Positions 16,924 to 26,454 of a stretch of 64,000 nt of DNA are shown piece after piece. The notes beneath the pieces are model-generated. The model did no database searches and was not told where the DNA came from. It worked only from the letters and a program-made list of their open reading frames with translations. A program made the position numbers and the translations under genes. Source of the DNA: Spartobacteria bacterium (GTDB lineage Bacteria; Verrucomicrobiota; Verrucomicrobiia; Chthoniobacterales; UBA10450); the NCBI GenBank assembly GCA_021325495.1, contig JAJPGZ010000010.1:310001-374000 (forward strand), read 5' to 3'. The first letter of the stretch is position 1. Every line of letters begins with the position of its first letter.

Positions 16924-18687
16924 ATGTGTTTGCGATGTGCGCGGCGAGCAGGACAGGCTACGCGCATCGTGAAGCAACATTGGCCGTTCGCCATTCTCGC
17001 TGCGATCGCACTCGCGCTGATCATGACGAATCTCGGCTCGGATTATTTGTGGGCGGATGAAGGCGACACGGCCGTGCTGGCGAGAAATATCCTGAAGTTC
17101 GGTGTCCCGAAATCGTGGGACGGCGTTTCGTTTATTGATTCGGACAAAGGGTCGCGCACGAACAGCGACCTCGTGATGGTGAGTCATCCATGGCTGCAGT
17201 ATTACGTGGCGGCCGCTTCGATGTTGGCCTTCGGCAAGAATGCATTCGCGGCGCGTTTTCCGTTCGCGTTAGCCGGGTGGATGTCGATCTTGCTCGTTTA
17301 TTTTTTCGTTAGGCGGATCGCGCGCAGTAACGCCGCCGGATTTTGCGCGGCGGCTTTGATGGTGAGCTCGGTGCAGTTCCTCCTCTATTGCCGGCAATCG
17401 CGTTACTACACCCTGAGCATGCTCCTCACCTGCGCGCTGCTGTGGGTTTTTTTTGAAATGAAATCGTGGCGCGCCTGCGTGTTCTTCGCGCTCGCGGCCA
17501 TTCTTTTGTTTCACAGCTTTCCATTCAGTGCCGTGCCGGTGGGCGTGCTCGCGGTGTTGACGTTGTTCTATCGACCGCTCGTCCCGCAGCGAAGATGGAT
17601 TTGGACGGCGGTTCCGCTGGTCGCGCTCATGACCGTGCCGTGGTTGGCGCTGGCGCGGTCCGGTTACATTTCGAACACGGACAAGCTGCAGTCGCTCGCT
17701 GTTTTTATCGCCCGCGTTGCGCAATACGTAATCGAATGTTCATCCGTAACGCCGTTGCTCGGGAGTCTGGCGTTGATTTTGATTTACCTGTGGCAAAGCA
17801 AAAGGCGATCGGCGAACGCAGATTTCCTGCTGCGGCCTAACGAGAAAACGTTGCTCGTGATCACGTTTGCCACCATTGCCTGTTTCGGTCTCGCTCTGGC
17901 ATCGACGAAATCGTGCTATGCCATCTGGCTTCTGGGAATTCGCTACACCGCGGCGGTCGCGCCGATGATAGCGATGATAACAGGAGTACTCATCGCAAAC
18001 GTCACCCGGAATCGTCTCTCGTTTTGGCTGCCGCTGTTGTTGCTCTTCGCGTTTACGCTTCTCCCGCAACCGACAGCGTGGATGTTCTGGGGCGAACGCG
18101 CGGCGATGTTCGGTCCAAATGAGTTCGTCGAAATGCATGTGCCGGTCCGAACCATCGATCGTTTTCTTCGGCGCGAGCAGATGTTGTTCGTGCGCGACTT
18201 ATTCCAAAAAAATCCGGGGACGGTGGCGGAGACTTGCCGGTTTTTGCAAGCGCACGCGCAGCCTTCGGATGTCGCGATCGTGAACTACGAGTACGAGCCG
18301 GTGTATTTTCACACCGGACTTGCGCAGGCGTTGACGATTCTTCCCTCTTATCCGATTTACGAAGCGGCGCGGGCGCACGGCCTGCCCGAGTACACGTTCG
18401 ATGTCGATCATGCGCGGTGGATTGTATGGCGACCGGCCTGGGATTCAGGCGAGGGATATTCGCCGGCCGATTTGTCCGAACGGGTTTCCGCTGGAGGAGG
18501 ATCGGTGCAGGAGGTCGCGACCCTGAAAGAGACGCTTTGGGAAAATCGCGAGAACATTCATTTCCACCGCTTCAGCGGCGAGACGTATTTGTTTCCATGG
18601 TTTCCGCGCGGCATGAGCGACACCACGCCGCAGGATTTTCCAAACGCGGTTATCTATCGCGTCGATTGGCCGGCGGGCATTCGTTAG
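16924..18687 (+). CDS. Membrane glycosyltransferase, GT39/ArnT-like (GT-C fold)
   Basis: Proteins of this type transfer sugars from polyprenyl-phosphate donors to lipids or proteins on the periplasmic face. The 587-residue protein has about ten hydrophobic segments in its first 400 residues and a soluble C-terminal third. The first extracytoplasmic loop holds WADEGDTAVLARNIL, matching the acidic catalytic loop of GT-C enzymes. The start may instead be GTG at 16969 (VKQHWPFAILAA), just before the first membrane helix. The TAG stop lies inside word 2 (TCGTTAGG) and overlaps the TAA stop of the convergent methyltransferase gene. The donor is unknown. Confidence 0.82.
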   Translation: MCLRCARRAGQATRIVKQHWPFAILAAIALALIMTNLGSDYLWADEGDTAVLARNILKFGVPKSWDGVSFIDSDKGSRTNSDLVMVSHPWLQYYVAAASMLAFGKNAFAARFPFALAGWMSILLVYFFVRRIARSNAAGFCAAALMVSSVQFLLYCRQSRYYTLSMLLTCALLWVFFEMKSWRACVFFALAAILLFHSFPFSAVPVGVLAVLTLFYRPLVPQRRWIWTAVPLVALMTVPWLALARSGYISNTDKLQSLAVFIARVAQYVIECSSVTPLLGSLALILIYLWQSKRRSANADFLLRPNEKTLLVITFATIACFGLALASTKSCYAIWLLGIRYTAAVAPMIAMITGVLIANVTRNRLSFWLPLLLLFAFTLLPQPTAWMFWGERAAMFGPNEFVEMHVPVRTIDRFLRREQMLFVRDLFQKNPGTVAETCRFLQAHAQPSDVAIVNYEYEPVYFHTGLAQALTILPSYPIYEAARAHGLPEYTFDVDHARWIVWRPAWDSGEGYSPADLSERVSAGGGSVQEVATLKETLWENRENIHFHRFSGETYLFPWFPRGMSDTTPQDFPNAVIYRVDWPAGIR

Positions 18688-19430
18688 GCTGACGCCGGTT
18701 CCACCGCACGCGGCTTTTCCGCGACACCGAGAAGCGCTACGCCGAACGGCAAATTGAAAAAGCGCAACAGCGCCCGCTCCAGACTCATAATGGCGAGCAA
18801 AAGCTGATTCGTTAGACCGCCTGCCTCAAAGTCCCGCCCCGTTTTTGAACCGTGTAAGGTCCGGGCAAAGACCGCGAGCGGAAACAGCAAAGTCGTCCAG
18901 TAAGTAAGGCGGCGGACGCAAAAGCCGCTGGCAAGGAGAAGTGCGCGAAATTCCGAACGCGTGAAGCGTCGCGCCGTCATGACCGCGACGTCGTGTGCGC
19001 TATGCAAAAACCGGAACGCCGGCAACACGACGAATACCAAACCGCCCGGGCGCAGTACACGGTGCATTTCGCGCAAAGCGCCACCAACATCGGCCACCCA
19101 TTCGTGATAGAGCACGCTCGAGCTGATGACGGCATCGAATGATCCATCGGCGAATGGTAACCCGCTAATGTCCGCTTCCATCACGTTCGTTAGGCCGCGG
19201 CGCCGGCAGAACGCGATCGCTTCCGGCGCAAGATCGACACCGACATTTTGCTCTGGATTTCCCAGCCGTCGCAAAATCGCGCCGGTGCCGCAACCCGCGT
19301 CCAAAATTTTCTTCTCCTGCCAGTCCGGTAGATGTCGATCTAACGCATCGAAGAGCAGCCGATGCAGCGAGCGATACCACCAATGCGTCTCCTCGACGCG
19401 AAACATGGTCTCGTATTCGGCCGGCTGCAC
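18684..19430 (-). CDS. SAM-dependent methyltransferase (class I)
   Basis: A 248-residue enzyme. The start MQPAEYETMFRVEETHWWYRSLH is typical of methyltransferases found in polysaccharide clusters. The SAM-binding motif is KILDAGCGTGAILRRLG, followed by VGVDLAPEAI and, after the acidic strand, FDAVISSSVLYHEW; a second half ends with hydrophobic residues. It sits between a GT39 gene and a GT2 gene, whose stop codon is 3 bp upstream of its start; modification of a polyprenyl-linked sugar or surface glycan is a reasonable guess, not shown. Confidence 0.88.
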   Translation of the reverse strand: MQPAEYETMFRVEETHWWYRSLHRLLFDALDRHLPDWQEKKILDAGCGTGAILRRLGNPEQNVGVDLAPEAIAFCRRRGLTNVMEADISGLPFADGSFDAVISSSVLYHEWVADVGGALREMHRVLRPGGLVFVVLPAFRFLHSAHDVAVMTARRFTRSEFRALLLASGFCVRRLTYWTTLLFPLAVFARTLHGSKTGRDFEAGGLTNQLLLAIMSLERALLRFFNLPFGVALLGVAEKPRAVEPASA

Positions 19431-19433
19431 AAC

Positions 19434-20414
19434 CTAACGAATCGGACCCCCGCCGCGCCGGACGTAGCGCACGACGAATTGCGGCGTGCCGGTGTGACCG
19501 AGATAAAGCCGCCCGAGATATTCGCCGAGCACGCCAAGAATCATGAGCTGAATCCCGGCGAGCAGGACGATGCTGCCGAGCACGGTCGGAATTCCGAGCG
19601 GTAATTCCGGCGTGATCCAAATGCGATCGATCGCGATAAAGATGAGCGAGATGATGCTCAGACACGCGGTGAAGAGCCCGATGTAAACGGACAGACGCAA
19701 CGGCGCGATGGAGAAGTTCAAAAACATGTTGAGCCAAAGTGCGATGAGTTTGCGCAAGGTGTAACGCGAGGGCCGCGCCGTGTTCGCGCGATGCTCGACC
19801 GGGATTTGTCCGATGTTGCGCGTGGTTCGGTAGATCAACCCATCGATGTATGGAAACGGTCCGTTGTATTTCAAAATTTGATCGACAACGAACCGCGTCA
19901 TGACTTTGAAACTCGACAGGTAAAGCTCGCGCGGCTTCTTCAACATCACCGTCGCCATGCGATCGTTGAACGCACTACCGAAGTTGCGAAAGTTCGAGTG
20001 TTGCTTCTCGATGTAATGGCCATAAACCACATCGAAATTCTTTCGTTTCAATTCCTCGAGCATCGGCAGCACTTCCTCCGGCGGGTTCTGGCCGTCGTCA
20101 TCGAGCACCGCGAGATAGCGGCCGCGCGCGTTCGTTAGGCCGGCGAGCACCGCGCTGTGTTCGCCGAAGTTCCGGCTCAGGCTAACGAATACGACCGTTT
20201 TCGGAAATTTCTCACACAGCTCAAGGCAAACGCGTTCGCTCTCGTCACGCGAGCCGTCATTCACCAGCACCACTTCGAAATTAGCGCCGTCGAAGACGCG
20301 ATGGATGTCCTGAACCAAACCGGCGATGGTCGCGCTACCGTTGTAAACAGGGATGATGAGCGACAGCTCCGGCGCGTTCGTGTCCTGGAGCGGTGAAACG
20401 ATGGGAGTTGTCAT
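19434..20414 (-). CDS. GT2 glycosyltransferase with C-terminal membrane helices (ArnC/GtrB-like)
   Basis: Such enzymes load a sugar from a nucleotide onto polyprenyl phosphate, providing donors for GT39-type transferases like the two encoded nearby. The 326-residue protein starts MTTPIVSPLQDTNAPELS; an upstream ATG at 20444 exists. Seen are LSLIIPVYNGSATI, VLVNDGSRDES, the DDDGQNPPE metal motif and two hydrophobic hairpin segments around residues 230-300 that anchor it in the membrane. Its TAG stop is inside word 2 (19433). It is divergent from the epimerase gene. Confidence 0.92.
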   Translation of the reverse strand: MTTPIVSPLQDTNAPELSLIIPVYNGSATIAGLVQDIHRVFDGANFEVVLVNDGSRDESERVCLELCEKFPKTVVFVSLSRNFGEHSAVLAGLTNARGRYLAVLDDDGQNPPEEVLPMLEELKRKNFDVVYGHYIEKQHSNFRNFGSAFNDRMATVMLKKPRELYLSSFKVMTRFVVDQILKYNGPFPYIDGLIYRTTRNIGQIPVEHRANTARPSRYTLRKLIALWLNMFLNFSIAPLRLSVYIGLFTACLSIISLIFIAIDRIWITPELPLGIPTVLGSIVLLAGIQLMILGVLGEYLGRLYLGHTGTPQFVVRYVRRGGGPIR

Positions 20415-20465
20415 GGCGCGCGCCTTACTCCAATACTCCATCACTCCAACACTTCACAACACTGC

Positions 20466-21464
20466 ATGCCGCTCGACCCGAAAATTTTATCCGGCGCGAA
20501 TGTCCTCATCACCGGCGGCCTCGGCTTCATCGGTTCATCGCTGGCGCGGCGGCTCGTTAGGCTGGGCGCCAAGGTCACGCTGGTCGATAGCCTCATTCCC
20601 GAATACGGCGGGAACGAATTCAACATCCACGACATTCGCGAAAAGGTAGTTGTCGATCTTACCGATGTCCGCGACAGCGCGAAAATGGCCACGCTCATAA
20701 AGGGCCGCGATTTTCTTTTCAATCTGGCTGGCCAAACCAGTCATCTCGATTCCATGACCGATCCGCTGACCGATTTGCAGATCAATGCCGCGGCGCAGTT
20801 GTCGATCTTGCAGGCGTGCCGCCAGTTCAATCGCGACGTGAAAATTGTTTTCGCGGGCACGCGTCAAGTTTACGGCCGGCCGGAATATTTGCCGGTCGAT
20901 GAAAAACATCCGCTCAATCCCGTGGACGTGAACGGCATCAACAAACTCGCCGGCGAATGGTATCACCTGCTCTATCATCAAGTTTACGGCATCCGCAGTT
21001 GCGTCTTGCGCCTAACGAACACGTACGGTCCGGGCATGCGCGTGCGTGACGCGCGGCAAACATTTCTCGGCATTTGGATTCGGCAGCTTATCGAAGGGAC
21101 GCCGCTAAAAATTTTCGGCACGGGAGATCAACGGCGCGATTTCAATTTCGTTGATGACGTCGTCGATGCCTTGCTTCTGACCGCAACTCAATCGGCCGCC
21201 AATGGCCAGGTCTTTAATCTCGGTCACAGCGAACACGTTTCCTTGCGCGAGTTGGCGGAGCTGATGATCCGCGTGAACGGCGGCGGCGAATACGAAGTGG
21301 TTCCATTTCCGCCTGATCGTGAAGCGATCGACATCGGCGATTACTACGGCGACTTTCGTAAGATCGACAATCTCCTTCGCTGGAAGCCGCAGGTGAATCT
21401 CGAGGACGGCCTAACGAAGACGCTCGACTACTACAAAAAACATCACGCGCATTACTGGCCATGA
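20466..21464 (+). CDS. NAD-dependent sugar-nucleotide epimerase/dehydratase (extended SDR)
   Basis: The 332-residue protein has the NAD motif VLITGGLGFIGSSLARRL and resembles UDP-glucose 4-epimerase/GDP-mannose dehydratase relatives. RLTNTYGPGMRVRDA and the GDQRRDFNFVDDVVDAL segment are family features. The expected catalytic YxxxK is read here as NGINK (about residues 157-161), so the tyrosine is replaced by asparagine while the lysine stays. It overlaps the following aminotransferase gene by four bases (ATGA), so the two probably act in one pathway for an amino-sugar. Confidence 0.88.
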   Translation: MPLDPKILSGANVLITGGLGFIGSSLARRLVRLGAKVTLVDSLIPEYGGNEFNIHDIREKVVVDLTDVRDSAKMATLIKGRDFLFNLAGQTSHLDSMTDPLTDLQINAAAQLSILQACRQFNRDVKIVFAGTRQVYGRPEYLPVDEKHPLNPVDVNGINKLAGEWYHLLYHQVYGIRSCVLRLTNTYGPGMRVRDARQTFLGIWIRQLIEGTPLKIFGTGDQRRDFNFVDDVVDALLLTATQSAANGQVFNLGHSEHVSLRELAELMIRVNGGGEYEVVPFPPDREAIDIGDYYGDFRKIDNLLRWKPQVNLEDGLTKTLDYYKKHHAHYWP

Positions 21465-22549
21465 TCCGCATGAACAATTTCAAAGCCGAGCCGGCGGCGC
21501 TGCGCGAACAGGAGCTCGCAGCGGTGAAGCGCGTCTTTGATTCCGGCTGGTTCATTCTCGGCAAAGAAGTCGAAACGTTCGAGAAATCGTGGGCCGATTT
21601 TTGCGGAAGGAAATTTGCCGTCGGTGTCGGCAATGGAATGGATGCGATCGAGATCGGGTTGCGCGCGATGGGGATCGGGCCCGGCGATGAAGTGGTCACG
21701 ACGCCGATGACGGCGATCGCGTCCGTTCTCGCGATCGTGCGGGCCGGTGCGACGCCGGTGCTGGCCGATGTCGATCTTGCGAGCGCGTTACTCGATCCCG
21801 CGAGCGTCGCTCGTTGCCTAACGAAGAAGACGAAGGCGGTGTTGCTCGTTCATCTTTACGGCCAGGTCCGCGAGATGGAGAAGTGGCAGAAACTCGATGT
21901 TGCATTGGTCGAAGATTGCGCACAGGCGCACGGCGCGCGCTGGAATGGCAAACACGCCGGATCGTTCGGCGCGTTTGGCGCGTTTAGTTTTTATCCGACA
22001 AAAAATCTCGGCGCGAAAGGCGACGCGGGCGCGCTCGTGACTGATTCGGACGAAATCGCGACGAGCGCGAAACGCATTCGCAATTACGGCGCGACCGATC
22101 GTTACCACCATGTCGATCCTGGCATGAACAGCCGGCTCGATGAAATGCAGGCCGCGATTTTGTCGGCGCGTTTACCGTGGTTGGAGCGATTCAACGCGCG
22201 CAATCGCCAAATCGCAGCGCGGTATGTCGCCGAAATCAAAAATCCGCGAATCGAGCTGCTGGCATCACCGCTCGCGCCCGAAAATCACGTTTACTACTTG
22301 TTTGTCGTTCGTTGCGCGGAACGCGATCGCCTGATGAAATTCTTGAAGGACCGCGAGATTGAATCGCTCATCCATTTTCCAGTTCCGGCGCATCAACAGG
22401 AATGCGGCCGCGGGATCCGTTGCGATCCAAAAGGCCTAACGAACGCGGAACGCCACGCCCGCGAATGTTTGTCGATCCCGTGCCATCCGCAAATGTCGGA
22501 TGACGATGTCGATCTTGTCGTGCGGGCGCTGAATCAATTCAGTTTGTAG
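21461..22549 (+). CDS. DegT/DnrJ/EryC1/StrS-family aminotransferase
   Basis: PLP-dependent enzymes of this family transaminate keto-sugar nucleotides to amino-sugars used in surface glycans. The 362-residue protein shows GNGMDAIEIGLRAMGIGPGDEVV, the PLP pocket EDCAQAHGA, and the Schiff-base lysine in SFYPTKNLGAKGDAG; NSRLDEMQAAIL follows. Together with the upstream epimerase and nearby glycosyltransferases it suggests an amino-sugar branch. The gene's 3' end overlaps that of the convergent GT39 gene by 16 bp. Confidence 0.93.
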   Translation: MIRMNNFKAEPAALREQELAAVKRVFDSGWFILGKEVETFEKSWADFCGRKFAVGVGNGMDAIEIGLRAMGIGPGDEVVTTPMTAIASVLAIVRAGATPVLADVDLASALLDPASVARCLTKKTKAVLLVHLYGQVREMEKWQKLDVALVEDCAQAHGARWNGKHAGSFGAFGAFSFYPTKNLGAKGDAGALVTDSDEIATSAKRIRNYGATDRYHHVDPGMNSRLDEMQAAILSARLPWLERFNARNRQIAARYVAEIKNPRIELLASPLAPENHVYYLFVVRCAERDRLMKFLKDREIESLIHFPVPAHQQECGRGIRCDPKGLTNAERHARECLSIPCHPQMSDDDVDLVVRALNQFSL

Positions 22550-23994
22550 ATCCTGAATTGCTCGTTCGATTCGACCGGGGTCGCGATTTCGTTCACGTGG
22601 TGCGCGAAATCTTTGTAGAGCTCGAGCCACCAAAAAGTCTTCGAATAGAAAATGAGATGCGTCGCGCCACGTCCGCGCAGCTGGTCAAGATCGACAATCG
22701 CATCTGCGTCCGTCGTCGGGTGGCCATAGTAAGTGGCGTCGCGCTCAAGAAAATGCCAGCCGCGACGCTCGGCGTAATAAAAAATTGTCGGGTCCCCGTA
22801 ATCCGGCGCAACGATCAACGCATTCGGCGGCGTCGTCCGTTTCAATTCCAATCCAGCCGCGCGCAATTCCGCGGCCGACTCGTGATAGAGCAATCGCGTT
22901 TGGAACATCGACCAGATCACGAACACGATCGCGAGAACGGCGAAGACGCGACGTGACATTTTGCGCGCGCAAAATGCGCCGGCGAACCCAGCGGCGATCG
23001 GGACGAGCGGCAGTTGATACCACGGGTGACGATTTCCGTAACCGACGATGATGATGAAGAGAATCACCGCCGCGAGCCAGGCGTAAAGAACGCGAGAGTT
23101 AGTTGTCGATCTTGCGGTGATCGCGCCGGCGATTCCGAGAACGAACAGAATTGGCGTGAGCGAGGAGGTGAAAAGGCGCCTAACAATTTCCAAATACCGC
23201 GAAAGATTTTCGATGCGAAATCCGCCGGCGCCGAAAAAGTGGTGCGGATAAAATTCCTGTGAGATTTGCCAGGCGTGCCCATACCAAATGGCCGCTGGCA
23301 GCAGCGCGATGAGGGCAAAGAGGAACAATCGCGAAAAGTGGCGACGATCATAGACCGCAGTTACAGCCAGCGGCGCGCCGATAATTGCGCTCGGCGCTTT
23401 AATTAAGATCGACAACGAAATCAGCGCGGCCGCGGCAAAGTACGATGTCGATCTTCCGTTAGCGCGCCAGCGTTGAAAAAAATGCAGGCCGATGATCGAG
23501 AGCGACAGCGACGGCATGTCGGGAATGAAGCAACGGCTCGTCATGACGCTAAGCGGCGCGAAACTGTAAAAGAGAAGCGCGTAACTCGCGGCCGTGCCGC
23601 CGAAGATTTCGCGAATCAGCAAAAAGAAAAATGGCAGCGACGCGGCGAATAAAAGCGCGCTCTCGCCGCGTCCAATCCATTCGTGCACGCCGAAGATTTT
23701 GTAAGCGAGTGCCGCGACGAACGGGAGAATGGGAAATTCAGTTCCGACAAAACCGGGCTGCTCCCCCGCCCAATCGATCTGCGGTCGCGCGAAATGGAAT
23801 CCGCCCGTGAAATAGTTACGCGCGATCGCCGCGACATCGCTTTGCCGCCAGCTCCATTCATCGACGAACGGCTGATTGATCGCAATGAAGCGCACGGCGA
23901 CGGCGAGGCCGCCAATGATTATGGCGAAGCGAACATGTCGATCTTGTGCGAGTTTCACTGGTCGCGTGTTGACAAACGCGCGCGGCGAAGTCAA
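22534..23994 (-). CDS. Membrane glycosyltransferase, GT39/ArnT-like
   Basis: A 486-residue polytopic protein with about ten membrane segments. The first loop has NQPFVDEWSWRQSDVAAIARN, again the acidic GT-C catalytic loop, here with a tryptophan-rich pattern seen in PMT/ArnT relatives. The C-terminal 150 residues look soluble. The start is TTG at 23994 in the open frame, but GTG at 23958 (VKLAQDRHVRF) is equally possible and lies nearer the first membrane helix. Together with the gene at 16.9 kb this gives two membrane transferases in one 7-kb neighbourhood. Confidence 0.82.
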   Translation of the reverse strand: MTSPRAFVNTRPVKLAQDRHVRFAIIIGGLAVAVRFIAINQPFVDEWSWRQSDVAAIARNYFTGGFHFARPQIDWAGEQPGFVGTEFPILPFVAALAYKIFGVHEWIGRGESALLFAASLPFFFLLIREIFGGTAASYALLFYSFAPLSVMTSRCFIPDMPSLSLSIIGLHFFQRWRANGRSTSYFAAAALISLSILIKAPSAIIGAPLAVTAVYDRRHFSRLFLFALIALLPAAIWYGHAWQISQEFYPHHFFGAGGFRIENLSRYLEIVRRLFTSSLTPILFVLGIAGAITARSTTNSRVLYAWLAAVILFIIIVGYGNRHPWYQLPLVPIAAGFAGAFCARKMSRRVFAVLAIVFVIWSMFQTRLLYHESAAELRAAGLELKRTTPPNALIVAPDYGDPTIFYYAERRGWHFLERDATYYGHPTTDADAIVDLDQLRGRGATHLIFYSKTFWWLELYKDFAHHVNEIATPVESNEQFRIYKLN

Positions 23995-24014
23995 TCGAGT
24001 ACGGCGGCCTTACG

Positions 24015-24536
24015 ATGAAGTCATTCCTTTTTGCGTTCCTCGCGCTCACTGCCTGCGCGCTCGCGCAAGCGCCGCCGCCACCGGACGCGCCCGATGTGGT
24101 CGATTACGAGAAATTGATTCCGCTTTTGCCGGAGGCGCCCAGCGGTTGGACCGCGGAAAAGCCGGAGGGTTCCACCACTGACGTCGGCGGATTCAAGCTC
24201 ACGAATGTCCATCGCGATTATCACAAGGGCGAAAGTAAAGACGCGCCGCTGGCGTCGATTAGCATTCTCGATTCGATTTCGAATCCCGATTACGTGATCG
24301 CCACGACTGCGGCCTGGAGTATTACGAGCGAGAGCGGCGAAGGTTATTCGAAATCAGTCACGATCGATGGCAATCCGGGTTTTGAAGCCTACGAAAAGGA
24401 CCAAAAACATGCGTCGCTTTGGGTGATGGTGGCGAAGCGGTATTTCGTGCAGATCGAGCTAACGAATCTCGAGCCGAAGGAATTGCAGGATTGGATCAAG
24501 CGCGTCGATCTGAAGAAGCTGAACGGGATTAAGTAA
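24015..24536 (+). CDS. Putative secreted protein or lipoprotein of unknown function
   Basis: I do not recognise this 173-residue protein. The N-terminus MKSFLFAFLALTACALAQA is a signal peptide; LTAC fits a lipobox, while AQA would fit signal peptidase I, so either is possible. A proline stretch PPPPDAPD follows, then a compact soluble part with SGWTAEKPEGSTTDVGGFKLTNVHRDY and a hydrophobic strand LWVMVAKRYFVQIEL. The stop codon TAA merges with a word 1 copy (24535), leading to the thrS leader. Confidence 0.75.
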   Translation: MKSFLFAFLALTACALAQAPPPPDAPDVVDYEKLIPLLPEAPSGWTAEKPEGSTTDVGGFKLTNVHRDYHKGESKDAPLASISILDSISNPDYVIATTAAWSITSESGEGYSKSVTIDGNPGFEAYEKDQKHASLWVMVAKRYFVQIELTNLEPKELQDWIKRVDLKKLNGIK

Positions 24537-24558
24537 GATCGACATCGCCGTCGTCACT

Positions 24559-24594
24559 TGTCATTCCGAGCGAAGTCGAGGAATCTCTCGCTGA
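24559..24594. repeat. Palindromic repeat family A, half copy
   Basis: Only the left arm (TGTCATTCCGAGCGAAGTCG) is present, ending 4 bp before the thrS ATG; the right arm is missing. It occupies the position of the thrS leader. Confidence 0.75.
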
Positions 24595-24598
24595 TTCC

Positions 24599-26437
24599 AT
24601 GAGTGACGAACGCAAAACGCCGGAGATGCGCGCGCAGATGACGGAGATCGAACGTCTGCGGCATTCGGCCGCGCACGTTTTGGCGACGGCGATTTTGAAA
24701 ATCTGGCCGGAGGCGCAATTCGCGGCCGGGCCGCCGGTCGAGAACGGTTTTTATTACGATGTCGATCTTCCGCACCGCATCTCGCCGGAAGATTTCGAGA
24801 AGATCGAGGCGGAGATGAAAGCGGAGATCAAAGCGAATCATCCTTTCGAACGCATGGAAGTTTCGCGCGAGGAAGCGCTGGAGATGGGACGCAAAGGCCG
24901 GCTGGCGTCGTTAGGCGATCGCGAGCAGCCGAGCAAATTCAAGATCGACATCATCGAGAACATTCCCGAAGGCGAAACCATTTCGCTCTATCGCAACGGC
25001 GACTTTGTCGATCTTTGCGCGGGGCCGCACGTCATGCGCACGGGAAACATCGGCGCGTTTCGCCTAACGAACGTGGCCAGCGCTTACTACAAAGGCGACG
25101 AAAAGAATCCGCAGCTTCAGCGCATTTACGGGACCGCGTTCAAAAACAAAACGCAGCTCGACGAATATTTCGCGATGCTCGAGGAAGCGAAGAAGCGCGA
25201 CCATCGCAAGCTGGGCAAGGAACTGGAGATTTACATCATCGACGAAGATGTCGGGCCGGGTTTGCCGCTGTGGTTGCCGCGCGGCGCGGCGATTATTGAG
25301 GAGCTCGAGAAGCTTGCGAAGGAAACGGAATTCGCCGCAGGATATCAGCGCGTAAGATCGACAAATCTCGCGCGTGAAGCGCTCTATTTAAAGAGCGGAC
25401 ATTTGCCGTACTACAAAGAGTCGATGTTTCCGCCGATGGAAGTTCACGAACACGGCGAGGAAGATTCTGTCGCGCAGCGCTACTACCTCAAAGCGATGAA
25501 CTGCCCGCATCATCATAAATTGTATGCGGCGATTCCGCGAAGTTATCGCGATCTGCCGCTGCGATTCGCGGAGTACGGATTTTGTCATCGCTACGAGCAG
25601 AGCGGCGAGTTGTTCGGACTCATGCGCGTGCGCTCGATGCAGATGAACGACGCGCATCTTTACATGACGCCGGAGCAGTTCGAGTCCGAGTTCAATGCGG
25701 TCAACGAGATGTATCTCAATTATTTCAAGCTCTTCGGGCTCGAGAAATATCTCATGCGTTTCTCGACGCACGATCCGACGAAGCTCGGGCAAAAATTTCT
25801 CGATGAGCCCGAGCTTTGGAAACAAACCGAGGAGATGACACGCAACGTGCTCAAGAATTCGGGACTCAATTACGAAGAAGTGCCTAACGAGGCCGCGTTC
25901 TACGGACCGAAGGTGGATGTGCAGGTCTGGAGCGTAATCGGGCGCGAGTTCACCATCGCGACGAACCAGGTCGATTTTGGCCAACCGCGCCGGTTCAATC
26001 TCACCTACAAAGACAAGGACAACACGGAGAAGACACCGATCTGCATTCATCGGGCGCCGTTAGGCACGCACGAACGGTTCGTCGGATTTCTGCTCGAACA
26101 TTACGCAGGGAATTTCCCGCTGTGGCTCTCGCCGGAACAAGTGCGCATCATGACCATCGGCGACGACGCGGCGCTGGTCGATTACGCGCGCAAGATCGGC
26201 AATGAACTGCGCGCGAACTTCGTGCGTTCCGATGTCGATCTTGGCACGGACAAGATCAACGGCAAAATCCAGCGCGCCGAACAAATGAAAGTCCACACCA
26301 TGTTCGTCATCGGTAAACGCGACATGGAAGCGGACGCGGTGAGCGTGCGCGTGCACGGCAAAGGAAATCTCGGCGCGAAACCGCGCGCGGAAGCGATCGC
26401 GGAGGTTTTGTTGTCGATCAAAGAACGGCGGCCGTAA
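24599..26437 (+). CDS. thrS: Threonine-tRNA ligase
   Basis: ThrS charges tRNA-Thr and edits mis-charged serine. The 612-residue protein starts close to the editing domain (LRHSAAHVLATAI, CAGPH) and so lacks the N-terminal TGS domain of E. coli ThrS. The catalytic core has MNCPHHHKLY, the motif-2 region FCHRYEQSGELFGLMRVRSMQMNDAH and REFTIATNQVDFGQPRRF; the anticodon domain closes the protein. Word 1 copies are read as DVDL, KIDI, VDL and RST. No T-box or other leader structure is visible, only the repeat half copy. Confidence 0.96.
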   Translation: MSDERKTPEMRAQMTEIERLRHSAAHVLATAILKIWPEAQFAAGPPVENGFYYDVDLPHRISPEDFEKIEAEMKAEIKANHPFERMEVSREEALEMGRKGRLASLGDREQPSKFKIDIIENIPEGETISLYRNGDFVDLCAGPHVMRTGNIGAFRLTNVASAYYKGDEKNPQLQRIYGTAFKNKTQLDEYFAMLEEAKKRDHRKLGKELEIYIIDEDVGPGLPLWLPRGAAIIEELEKLAKETEFAAGYQRVRSTNLAREALYLKSGHLPYYKESMFPPMEVHEHGEEDSVAQRYYLKAMNCPHHHKLYAAIPRSYRDLPLRFAEYGFCHRYEQSGELFGLMRVRSMQMNDAHLYMTPEQFESEFNAVNEMYLNYFKLFGLEKYLMRFSTHDPTKLGQKFLDEPELWKQTEEMTRNVLKNSGLNYEEVPNEAAFYGPKVDVQVWSVIGREFTIATNQVDFGQPRRFNLTYKDKDNTEKTPICIHRAPLGTHERFVGFLLEHYAGNFPLWLSPEQVRIMTIGDDAALVDYARKIGNELRANFVRSDVDLGTDKINGKIQRAEQMKVHTMFVIGKRDMEADAVSVRVHGKGNLGAKPRAEAIAEVLLSIKERRP

Positions 26438-26454
26438 CGCCGCAAGATCGACAA

